DNA from: Cyanobacteria bacterium M_surface_7_m2_037
GTDB taxonomy: Bacteria > Cyanobacteriota > Cyanobacteriia > PCC-6307 > Cyanobiaceae
Reading direction: 5' to 3'
Assembly: GCA_016882585.1 (NCBI GenBank)
Contig: VGPP01000105.1
Location: 1-6,097 of the forward strand
Length of the DNA stretch: 6,097 nucleotides
The first letter of the stretch is position 1; every line of letters starts with the position of its first letter. Shown piece after piece: positions 1 through 5,916 of the stretch. The notes below the pieces were generated by a model. The model was not told the DNA's origin and made no database searches. It saw only the letters and a program-made list of their open reading frames with translations. The translations under genes were made by a program, and so were the position numbers.

Positions 1-543
1 GTCGGCCGGGAGCTCACGCCGCAGCTCCGGGAGCAGATCCCAGGCGGGAGGCCGCAAGGCTGCTGTGGCTTCGGTGTAGCCGTAGAGCGTGGTGCCCACC
101 CATTGGCAGCCCAGGGCAGCCGCTTGCACACCGTTGGCCAGGCTGTCGACATCCGCCATCAGCACGGCTCCCAGATCGCCGCGAGCGCGCTGCACCAACT
201 CCGCCAGCACGGCGCCATCCGGCCGCAGCCGCTCTGTGGCATCGAGGGCAATCACATCAGCGCCGGCGGCCCACACCGCCTGAATCTCCTGCCAACCCGG
301 CGTGATGTACACGGGGCTATCGGGGTAGGTGCGCTTCCACAGACCCACAATCAGCGCCTCGGGACAACGGCGCCGAACCGCACCAATGTGCTCCGGGCTT
401 TCCAGGCGCACACCAACGGCACCATTGTTGAGGCTGGCTTCCGCCATGGCGGCAATCACCTCGTTCTGGCGCATCGGCGATCCCTCCGGGGCCTGCACCG
501 ACACGATCAAGCCGCCCTGCAGCTGGGAACGATCAGGCAGCAC
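1..543 (-). CDS. nanE: N-acetylmannosamine-6-phosphate 2-epimerase, partial (C-terminus outside window)
   Basis: The product is a NanE-family TIM-barrel enzyme of the cytoplasm, which interconverts N-acetylmannosamine-6-P and N-acetylglucosamine-6-P. The 181 visible codons hold the family landmarks: GGLIVS (residues 10-15) on the first strand, GLWKRTYPDSPVYITP (67-82) with the expected catalytic lysine at 70, ADVIALDATERLRP (95-108), LMADVD (128-133) and WVGTTLYGYTE (148-158). Family members have about 220-235 residues, so roughly 45 are missing, including the conserved AEG segment with the catalytic glutamate. The GTG start at 543 is chosen because GAGGAG lies four bases upstream and the conserved N-terminal strand follows at once. 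It overlaps the end of the upstream gene by 11 bases in another frame, suggesting translational coupling. No other sialic-acid gene is visible, so the physiological role here is open. The family call is firm. Confidence 0.9.
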   Translation of the reverse strand, partial: MLPDRSQLQGGLIVSVQAPEGSPMRQNEVIAAMAEASLNNGAVGVRLESPEHIGAVRRRCPEALIVGLWKRTYPDSPVYITPGWQEIQAVWAAGADVIALDATERLRPDGAVLAELVQRARGDLGAVLMADVDSLANGVQAAALGCQWVGTTLYGYTEATAALRPPAWDLLPELRRELPAD

Positions 544-949
544 GGCGCTCCTCACGATCGGGCAGCCAGCTGCGCAGCTGAACCACCGCTGGATGGCTGG
601 GGGCTGGCGCCGGGCGGCTTGCACGCGGCAGCTGAAGCCGGGGTTCGGGAGCCAACTCAGGCTCGGGCTGGGGCGGTTCCGGCACCGCAGCAACCGCTGC
701 AGGGGCTTGAGCGAGCACCGGAATGGCTTGGCTGTGCTGTGCCTCCCACCAAGCCCATCCCTCCGGATCCGCCTCAGCCAGCTCCTGGCTGAGAGCTGGC
801 ATCTGCTTCAAACCCTGGCGATGAGCCCACTGGCCCAGGAGCCGCTCGATGGCCTGGGCATCACGCGTGGCAAGCGCAGCTTGCAGCGCCTGGATCTGCG
901 CCTGCCGGCGAGCCTGGGGCGAAGGAACAGCGGGAGGTCGAGAAGCCAC
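533..949 (-). CDS. Hypothetical protein with Pro/Ala/Glu-rich linker, 138 aa
   Basis: I do not recognise this protein. The start is GTG, the only usable start before an in-frame stop upstream, and it lies 10 bases after the permease stop without a clear Shine-Dalgarno sequence. Residues about 11-60 look helical, rich in Ala, Gln and Arg. A Trp-rich patch follows (GWAWWEA, 64-70). Residues about 80-120 are low-complexity Pro/Ala/Glu, probably a disordered linker, and the charged C-terminal tail (LRSWLPDREERRAA, 125-138) may form a short helix. There is no signal peptide or membrane segment, so it is probably cytoplasmic. It sits in a packed operon between the ABC permease and nanE and overlaps nanE by 11 bases, which supports it being a real translated gene. 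The strand opposite is also open over much of this stretch, as is usual at this GC content. No function is proposed. Confidence 0.7.
   Translation of the reverse strand: MASRPPAVPSPQARRQAQIQALQAALATRDAQAIERLLGQWAHRQGLKQMPALSQELAEADPEGWAWWEAQHSQAIPVLAQAPAAVAAVPEPPQPEPELAPEPRLQLPRASRPAPAPSHPAVVQLRSWLPDREERRAA
548..553 (-). promoter_or_regulatory. Ribosome binding site of nanE
   Basis: GAGGAG on the minus strand, four bases before the GTG start at 543. It lies inside the last codons of the upstream gene and decides the nanE start. It is one of only two strong Shine-Dalgarno sequences in the window. Confidence 0.7.
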
Positions 950-959
950 AGATTGAGGA

Positions 960-1826
960 TCAGGCGAGCTTGCGATCCAGCAGCGGGCGGATCAACAGGA
1001 ACAGTCCAAGCGCCAGGGCAGCCAGCACTCCCAAACAGGCCGCCGCACTGAGCTCTCCGTAAGGAGCAACCAGCACCACAGCTGAAAGCGAGAACTGGCC
1101 GGCGTAGGCGGCGCGAATCGGTTCAATCGCGAAGGTAAGGGGATTCAGAGCTGCAAGCCAGCCCAGCCAGGTGGGCATGAACGAAATCGGAGCCAGCGCG
1201 GTGCTGGCAAACAGCAGCGGCAGGTTGGCCACGAAGATCACCGCGATCAATTCGATGTGGCCCGGCAGGGCAAAGGCCAGCCCCAGGCTGAGCCCGGTGA
1301 CGGCGAACACCAACAGCAGCAGCGTGAACAGCACCAGCAGCAAGCCGGCTCCGCCGGGCCAGCCATAGCCCAAGGCCCAGGCGGTGGCCATGATCGCCAC
1401 GCTCTGCACCAGGCTCAAGGCCGTGATGTAGAGCACAGAAGCCAGCACGATCGAGCTGCGGGATCGCAGCGGCGCCACCAGCAGGCGATTGAGGAAGCCG
1501 AATTCTCGATCGAACATCACTGGCAGGCCAGCGTTGAGAGCGGCGCTGAAGGCGGTGAACACGATCACGCCGGCGCCGAGAAAGCGGCCGTAGCTCATGC
1601 CATCGGGCAGCAGCCCCTCAGGCGCATTGGCGAACAGCGCCCCAAACAGCACCAGCCAGATCAGCGGTTGCAGCACGCCGGCCACCAAGGTGGAAGGGCG
1701 GCGAGCCAGCTGCAGGAACAGCCGCCGGGTGAGCGCCAGGGTTTCCTGCACAAGCTCCGATGTGGCGGAACGCTGGGGAGGCGTGGCAGCCGCAGCGTTG
1801 ATCAGAGAGGGAGCGGCGCTGGTCAT
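960..1826 (-). CDS. ABC-2 type exporter permease (DrrB-like), 288 aa
   Basis: This is the membrane subunit of an ABC exporter, partner of the ATPase encoded just upstream. It is predicted to lie in the cytoplasmic or thylakoid membrane. After a cytoplasmic N-terminus of about 45 residues I see about six hydrophobic segments, near residues 46-66, 82-102, 127-153, 160-187, 190-213 and 262-282. Two ABC-2 family signatures are present: DREFGFLNRLLVAPLRSRS (106-124), the loop expected to contact the ATPase, and LNPLTFAIEPIRAAY (227-241) before the last segment. Length is normal for the family (250-290). The ATG at 1826 is chosen; the frame stays open to 1937, but that would overlap the ATPase gene and add an atypical Ser/Arg/Ala-rich leader. 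The 46-base gap before it has no clear Shine-Dalgarno sequence. The substrate is unknown; resemblance to daunorubicin-type exporters does not identify it. Confidence 0.87.
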   Translation of the reverse strand: MTSAAPSLINAAAATPPQRSATSELVQETLALTRRLFLQLARRPSTLVAGVLQPLIWLVLFGALFANAPEGLLPDGMSYGRFLGAGVIVFTAFSAALNAGLPVMFDREFGFLNRLLVAPLRSRSSIVLASVLYITALSLVQSVAIMATAWALGYGWPGGAGLLLVLFTLLLLVFAVTGLSLGLAFALPGHIELIAVIFVANLPLLFASTALAPISFMPTWLGWLAALNPLTFAIEPIRAAYAGQFSLSAVVLVAPYGELSAAACLGVLAALALGLFLLIRPLLDRKLA

Positions 1827-1872
1827 CGCGGCTGAGAAAGAAACAACGACGGAAGAAGAGAACGAGGCCAGA

Positions 1873-2916
1873 TCAGCGCATCGACTGCTTGCGCTCAGCC
1901 TTGGGGTCGCGGCTGCCCGCCACCGCCAGCTCCGCATCCATCAGGGTGCGGCCGGTGGCCTGGAGGTACACATCATCCAGGCTGGGGCGGCTCTGGGCCA
2001 GGGCAAACACCGGCAGTTGCGCTTCCGCCAGCTGACGGCGCAGCTGCTCCACCACCCCGTCGTGCTCCACCACCAGGTTGAGGGAGTAGCCCTGGGCGCG
2101 GTTCACCACCACCTGGCGCACCCCCGGGCAGCGCTGCAGCAGCTCCTGCACCTGCAGCGCCTCGGGTTCATCGCTGAATTCGCGCACCCGCAGCGTCACC
2201 CGATCACCACCCAAGGCCGCCTTCAGCTGCGAGGGCTGGCCAGCGGCAATCACCCGGCCACCCTCAATGATCGCGAGCTGATCGGCCAGGGCATCCACCT
2301 CCTCGAGGTAGTGGCTGCTCAGCAGCACCGTGGTGCCCTGATCGCGCAGCTGGCGCAGCACCTGCCAGATGGCCGCGCGGCTTTCGATATCCAGCCCCAC
2401 CGTGGGTTCATCCAGCACCAGCACCTGGGGGCGGTGCAGCAGCCCGGATGCCAGATCCAAGCGGCGGCGCATGCCACCGGAGTAGGTGCCACTGCGGCGA
2501 TCGATCCAGTCGCCCATGCCCAGCAGCTCGATCAGCTCAGCGATGCGCTGGTCGCGATCAGCTCGCTTTAGGTGATACAGATCGCCCTGCAGCTGCAGCA
2601 GTTCGCGGCCGCTGAGGATCTTGTCGAGGGCCACTTCCTGGGCCACATAGCCCAGGCGCTCGCGCACGCCGCGGGGATCCTGCAAGGCATCCACACCCGC
2701 CACGCGCACGCTGCCGCTGCAGGGCGCCAGCAGGGTGGCAAGGATGCGCAGGCTCGTGGTTTTCCCGGCGCCGTTGGGGCCGAGCAGGCCAAACAGGCTG
2801 CCCGCGGGCACGCTGAGGTTGAGCCCATCGAGCGCCACCACGGCCCGATCGCCCTTGCCGTAGCGCTTGCTCACGTTCTGGAGCTCGATCACCCCTTCCG
2901 GCATCCCATCCGCCAA
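1873..2916 (-). CDS. ABC exporter ATP-binding protein (DrrA-like), 347 aa
   Basis: This cytoplasmic ATPase powers the ABC-2 exporter whose permease gene follows. All nucleotide-binding elements are intact: A-loop Tyr19, Walker A GPNGAGKT (46-53), Q-loop Gln93, signature YSGGM (145-149), Walker B VLVLDEP (165-171) with catalytic Glu170, D-loop VGLD (173-176) and H-loop His202. After residue about 225 comes an accessory C-terminal domain ending in PSLDDVYLQATGR (311-323), the conserved tail of DrrA-type subunits. A charged extension of about 24 residues follows. The start is uncertain: the TTG at 2916 has AGGGAG nine bases upstream, while the ATG at 2904 gives a protein four residues shorter but lies 21 bases from that site. 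It begins 45 bases after ctaB and is probably cotranscribed with it. Family and pairing are firm; the cargo is unknown. Confidence 0.92.
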   Translation of the reverse strand: MADGMPEGVIELQNVSKRYGKGDRAVVALDGLNLSVPAGSLFGLLGPNGAGKTTSLRILATLLAPCSGSVRVAGVDALQDPRGVRERLGYVAQEVALDKILSGRELLQLQGDLYHLKRADRDQRIAELIELLGMGDWIDRRSGTYSGGMRRRLDLASGLLHRPQVLVLDEPTVGLDIESRAAIWQVLRQLRDQGTTVLLSSHYLEEVDALADQLAIIEGGRVIAAGQPSQLKAALGGDRVTLRVREFSDEPEALQVQELLQRCPGVRQVVVNRAQGYSLNLVVEHDGVVEQLRRQLAEAQLPVFALAQSRPSLDDVYLQATGRTLMDAELAVAGSRDPKAERKQSMR

Positions 2917-2961
2917 GCGTTCAGGCTCCCTGTGGCCAGTGGAGAAGCCAATCTAGAAAGC

Positions 2962-3981
2962 TCAGGCAGCCACAGCCGCAGCCAGGGTGAAACCTGCTTT
3001 GCCGGACCCAGCCAGAGCCAACAGATCCCAACCCTGGGCGCTCAGCTCTGCGCCGGCAGGCATCCGAGCCAGCAGCAGCAACAGGCAGATGCCAAAGAGA
3101 TAAAGGATCGACCAGCGGAACAGCCCCCGGGCGCGCTGCACGTCGTCAGGGTCCTGATGCAGGCGCCATGCCATCTGGATCAGGCGCGCGTTGAACGGCA
3201 ACAGCAGCAGGCCATAGAGCAGGCCGCCAGTGGGCAGGGCCCAAACCCCAAGCAGGCTGAGCACCACGGTGAGAGCTGCATACACACTGATGCCCCGGGC
3301 CGTGGCAGCGGTGCCCTTCACCACCGGCAGCATCGGGATGCCAACGGCGCGGTAGTCGTCGCGCAGCAACAGGGCCAGGGCCCAGAAGTGGGCCGGAGTC
3401 CACACCATCACCAGGGCAAACAGCCACCAGCTGCCCAGGCCCAGGTGGCCCGTGGCCGCCGCGGCACCCACCAGGGGTGGGATGGCGCCGGCCACACCGC
3501 CAATCACGATGTTTTGCGGCGTACGCGGCTTGAGCAGCACGGTGTAGAGCAGCACGTAACTGCAAAGGCCCAGCAGCGCCAGGCTGGCGGCCAGGCAATT
3601 CACCCCACCCACCAGCAGGGTGGATGCCGTGAGCGCCAGGGCCACGGCGATGGCAAAGGCCGTGCCCATCGAAAGGCGCCCCGAGGGCAACGCCCGGGAG
3701 CTGGTGCGCTGCATGCGCCCATCCAGCTCCTGCTCCCAGAGGCAGTTGAGAACACCGGCCGCGGCCGCCGCCAGCGCTCCGCCACCAAGGGTGCAGGCCA
3801 GCCGCAGGGGAGGCAGTGGCCAACCATCCGACAACGCCATCCCCCCAAGGGTGGTGGCCAGGAGCAATGGAATCAGCCGCGGCTTGGCGATCTCCAGCCA
3901 GGCCGGCAGCTTCACCTTGGCCCGGGAGGGAACGGCCTGTTCACGGCTCAGACCCGTTGCAACAGCTGGAGCACTAACCAC
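2962..3981 (-). CDS. ctaB: Heme O synthase (protoheme IX farnesyltransferase), 339 aa
   Basis: CtaB (CyoE/COX10) is a UbiA-superfamily membrane prenyltransferase that transfers farnesyl to protoheme to make heme O, the substrate of CtaA. Residues 33-35 (KPR) open the core. The first motif is NCLWEQELDGRMQRTSSR (79-96), the second HFWALALLLRDDYR (198-211) followed by PMLPVVKG (216-223), and LKPRTPQNIVIGG (150-162) is also family-typical. I see about eight to nine hydrophobic segments. In the first motif the usual first Asp is Glu83; Asp87 is retained. I chose GTG at 3981, with GGAGG six bases upstream, over the TTG at 4008, which adds nine residues read inside ctaA. The start overlaps the ctaA stop by 8 bases, so translation is probably coupled. 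The first 30 or so residues look like a variable cytoplasmic extension. The ABC transporter genes follow after 45 bases. Confidence 0.94.
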   Translation of the reverse strand: MVSAPAVATGLSREQAVPSRAKVKLPAWLEIAKPRLIPLLLATTLGGMALSDGWPLPPLRLACTLGGGALAAAAAGVLNCLWEQELDGRMQRTSSRALPSGRLSMGTAFAIAVALALTASTLLVGGVNCLAASLALLGLCSYVLLYTVLLKPRTPQNIVIGGVAGAIPPLVGAAAATGHLGLGSWWLFALVMVWTPAHFWALALLLRDDYRAVGIPMLPVVKGTAATARGISVYAALTVVLSLLGVWALPTGGLLYGLLLLPFNARLIQMAWRLHQDPDDVQRARGLFRWSILYLFGICLLLLLARMPAGAELSAQGWDLLALAGSGKAGFTLAAAVAA

Positions 3982-4897
3982 GGGACACCTCCAAACGAAC
4001 GGGCTCAAGCAGGCTGCGGCTGAACCAGGCGGCGAGCACCGCCACGAGGAACGCCGCCATCAACTGGTGCGCCACGGTGACGGCAGGCACCGCCAGCGTG
4101 AGGCGCAAACTCATCACCCCCAGGGCCACCTGGGCGATCACGGCCACGGCCGCCAGGGCGGCGAGTACACGCTCGGCCTGGCGCCGCCACAGGCCCCAGG
4201 CGGCGGCCACCAGCACGGCGGCGGCCACTGGCCTGGCACCGAGGCGATGGGCGAGGAGCCAACCGCAACCCTCGCCGGAGCTCAGGCAACGGCCAGCAGC
4301 CCACTGGGTGGCCATCAAACCGCCCAGCAGGCACTGGCCAAGAGCCAGTAGGGCCACCACGCCGATCAGCCAGGGCCAGAGCCGATCCAGCGAGAAACGC
4401 CTCGCCTGGGGAGCCTTACCTGAGGTGGATGGCTCCAGCAGCACCTGCGTGCAAGCACTGAGCAGCGCCACCAGCAGCAACGCCGTCACCAGGTGAGCCG
4501 TTACCACCGAAAACGGCAACAGCAGCGTGACCGTGAGGGCGCCAAGACCGCCCTGCACGGCCACCAGCAGCAGGGCGATACCGGAGAGCCAGGGCACCGC
4601 GCGAGGCAGCTCGCGCCGCCACCAGGTGCTCAGGGCTGCCTGCACCAGCAACCCCATTCCCACCACGAAGGCATCCAGGCGGTGAAACCACTCCAGGAAC
4701 ACCTGCAGATTCATCTGCCGCCCCGGCAACAGCGAGCCGTAGCAAAGGGGCCAATCCGGACAGGCCAGCCCTGCCTCCATCACGCGGGTGGCTCCCCCGA
4801 TGCCCACCAGGGCGATGAGGGCCACTAAGAGGTGAGCGCTGAGCGCCGCCAAGGCGGCACGGCGACCGATCGGCGGCGTGAGAGTGATGGCCGTCAT
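3974..4897 (-). CDS. ctaA: Heme A synthase, 307 aa
   Basis: CtaA (COX15 family) oxidises the C8 methyl of heme O to a formyl group, giving heme A for the aa3 oxidase. It is an eight-helix membrane protein, and the hydrophobic pattern fits two four-helix halves. The first half has GGATRVMEAGLACPDWPLC (34-52), with the Cys46/Cys52 pair in the first extracytoplasmic loop, Glu69 and His72 (EWFHR) and His135. The second half has His217 (AHRLG) and His277 (AHQLM), plus a second cysteine pair, Cys204/Cys211, in the matching loop. These agree with the heme ligands and cysteines known from Bacillus CtaA, so I predict an active enzyme. The ATG at 4897 puts a short cytoplasmic N-terminus before helix 1 and has no clear Shine-Dalgarno sequence. 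It is the first gene of the leftward operon, divergent from ctaC, and overlaps ctaB by 8 bases. Confidence 0.95.
   Translation of the reverse strand: MTAITLTPPIGRRAALAALSAHLLVALIALVGIGGATRVMEAGLACPDWPLCYGSLLPGRQMNLQVFLEWFHRLDAFVVGMGLLVQAALSTWWRRELPRAVPWLSGIALLLVAVQGGLGALTVTLLLPFSVVTAHLVTALLLVALLSACTQVLLEPSTSGKAPQARRFSLDRLWPWLIGVVALLALGQCLLGGLMATQWAAGRCLSSGEGCGWLLAHRLGARPVAAAVLVAAAWGLWRRQAERVLAALAAVAVIAQVALGVMSLRLTLAVPAVTVAHQLMAAFLVAVLAAWFSRSLLEPVRLEVSRG
3988..3992 (-). promoter_or_regulatory. Ribosome binding site of ctaB
   Basis: GGAGG on the minus strand, six bases before the GTG at 3981 and inside the last codons of ctaA. It is the main reason for choosing the GTG over the longer TTG start at 4008, which has no such site. 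Confidence 0.75.
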
Positions 4898-5082
4898 CGG
4901 GCTACAGCAACCACGGTTGGGCTGAAACTAACCAGGGCAACAGGCGGCCACACGATTGCATCAGTCCACGTTGCAATCGGTGTTCAATCCCTCACCGGAA
5001 CCGGCCGGATTGCTGCAAAGGTCAACGGCGGTAGGCCAGCCCTGGAGATCGTCCATAGGGTTGGGCGTTCGACGCCGCAGCT
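4898..5082. promoter_or_regulatory. Divergent control region between ctaA and ctaC
   Basis: This 185-base gap separates two divergently oriented operons, so it should hold both promoters. I see no convincing -35/-10 pair in either direction. Weak -10-like hexamers are TAGGGT at 5056-5061 for ctaC and TAGTTT at 4927-4932 (minus strand) for ctaA, neither with a good -35. An inverted repeat at 4953-4979 is listed separately. Neither flanking start codon has a clear Shine-Dalgarno sequence. I see no NtcA-type GTA-N8-TAC site. The promoter role is inferred from gene orientation. Confidence 0.7.
4953..4979. repeat. Perfect 8-bp inverted repeat, candidate operator
   Basis: CGATTGCA at 4953-4960 is the exact reverse complement of TGCAATCG at 4972-4979, with an 11-base spacer. 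The arms lie 19 bases apart centre to centre, close to two helical turns, which suits a dimeric DNA-binding protein. The element is 56 bases upstream of the ctaA start and 104 bases upstream of the ctaC start, so it could act on both. A related GATTGC occurs again at 5008-5013. The structure is seen directly; the operator role is inferred. Confidence 0.55.
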
Positions 5083-5916
5083 ATGCGGATCCCTCCCACC
5101 ATCCTCACCCTGCTGGCCGGCATGGCCCTGGTGCTGTTCGGGCTCTGGGTGGGGCAGAACGTGAATCTTTTGCCCGTGGATGCCAGCGCCAACGCGCCGG
5201 TGTACGACGAGCTCTTCCGCGTGCTGTTCAGCATCGGTTCGATCCTGTTCATCGGGATCGTGGGGCTGATCCTCTACAGCCTGGTGCGGTTTCGTCGCCG
5301 AGCTGGCGAAACCGGTGATGGGGCCGCGATCGAGGGCAATCTTCCGCTGGAAATCCTCTGGACAGCGATCCCGGCCGTTGTGGTGCTGTTCGTAGGCATC
5401 TACAGCTACGACATCTACGACCGTATGGGCGGCATGACACCGCTCAACGACCACAGCATGCATGGCATGCAGCACAGCGATGAGCGCACCTGGGGTGGCA
5501 TCAGCCCCGTTGCCCTTGAAGGCGATGGAGCCATCGCACCACTACCGGTGGATGTAACGGCCATGCAATTCGCGTTCATCTTCCACTACCCCGATTCCGA
5601 CATCACCAGCGGCGAACTGCATGTTCCTGTGGGTCAGCCCGTAGCGCTTCAGATGAAGGCCCTCGACGTAATCCACGCCTTCTGGGTGCCGCAATTTCGC
5701 CTCAAACAAGACGTGATCCCAGGGCAGCCCACCCTGCTGAGCTTCACGCCCACCCGAGCGGGGCAATACCCGATCGTGTGCGCCGAGCTCTGCGGGCCGT
5801 ATCACGGCGGCATGCGATCCAGTGTGATCGTGGAGGAGCCCGAAAGTTTTGCCGCCTGGGTTGCCAAGAACAGCCCCAATCCCCCTGCTGAGTCCCCCGC
5901 CGCAGTGCAGTCATGA
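5083..5916 (+). CDS. ctaC: Cytochrome c oxidase subunit II, 277 aa
   Basis: Subunit II of the aa3-type oxidase carries the binuclear CuA centre, which takes electrons from a soluble carrier (cytochrome c6/c or plastocyanin in cyanobacteria) and passes them to heme a in subunit I. Two membrane helices are visible, residues about 7-25 and 48-67, then NLPLEILWTAIPAVVVLFVG (86-105), which in this family continues helix 2. The cupredoxin domain spans about 155-252, and all CuA ligands are present: His198, Cys233, Glu235, Cys237, His241 and Met244 (CAELCGPYHGGM). Oddities are a His/Met-rich linker (about 115-132) and QFAFIF (162-167) where many homologues have QWxWxF or QWYWSY. The N-terminal helix is probably an uncleaved signal anchor. 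The ATG at 5083 starts directly before it and lacks a Shine-Dalgarno sequence. The gene overlaps ctaD by four bases. Confidence 0.96.
   Translation: MRIPPTILTLLAGMALVLFGLWVGQNVNLLPVDASANAPVYDELFRVLFSIGSILFIGIVGLILYSLVRFRRRAGETGDGAAIEGNLPLEILWTAIPAVVVLFVGIYSYDIYDRMGGMTPLNDHSMHGMQHSDERTWGGISPVALEGDGAIAPLPVDVTAMQFAFIFHYPDSDITSGELHVPVGQPVALQMKALDVIHAFWVPQFRLKQDVIPGQPTLLSFTPTRAGQYPIVCAELCGPYHGGMRSSVIVEEPESFAAWVAKNSPNPPAESPAAVQS

Noticed and set aside
103..1051. Plus-strand open frames of 229 and 240 codons
   Set aside because: They are antisense to nanE and the 138-residue gene. nanE is certain from its motifs, and the plus-strand translations look like reverse-complement noise.
1308..1346. CAG/CAC-rich repetitive stretch
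   Set aside because: It reflects runs of Leu and Val codons (CTG, GTG) in a membrane helix of the permease read on the other strand, not a DNA repeat.
1827..1937. N-terminal extension of the permease by 37 residues
   Set aside because: It would overlap the end of the ATPase gene and adds a Ser/Arg/Ala-rich leader not typical of ABC-2 permeases; the ATG at 1826 fits the family length.
1597..2571. 324-codon open frame on the plus strand
   Set aside because: It runs antisense to the ABC permease and ATPase genes and is rich in His, Gln and Ala with no domain; the minus-strand proteins carry clear family motifs.
3982..4008. Longer ctaB starting at TTG 4008
   Set aside because: The GTG at 3981 has a strong GGAGG at ideal spacing and the classic short stop/start overlap; the TTG has no such site.
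2572..4023. 483-codon open frame on the plus strand
   Set aside because: It lies opposite ctaB and the 5' half of the ATPase gene, has a Gln/His/Ala/Gly-rich composition with no recognisable domain, and is the usual antisense shadow of high-GC genes.
4908..4919. Small palindrome CAACC-AC-GGTTG just upstream of ctaA
   Set aside because: The 2-base centre is too tight for a stable RNA hairpin, and 5-bp arms are easily due to chance. It could still be a minor protein site, but nothing else supports it.
4984..5475. 163-codon minus-strand open frame over the control region and ctaC
   Set aside because: It is antisense to the membrane part of ctaC, and its His/Asp/Glu-rich translation resembles no family.
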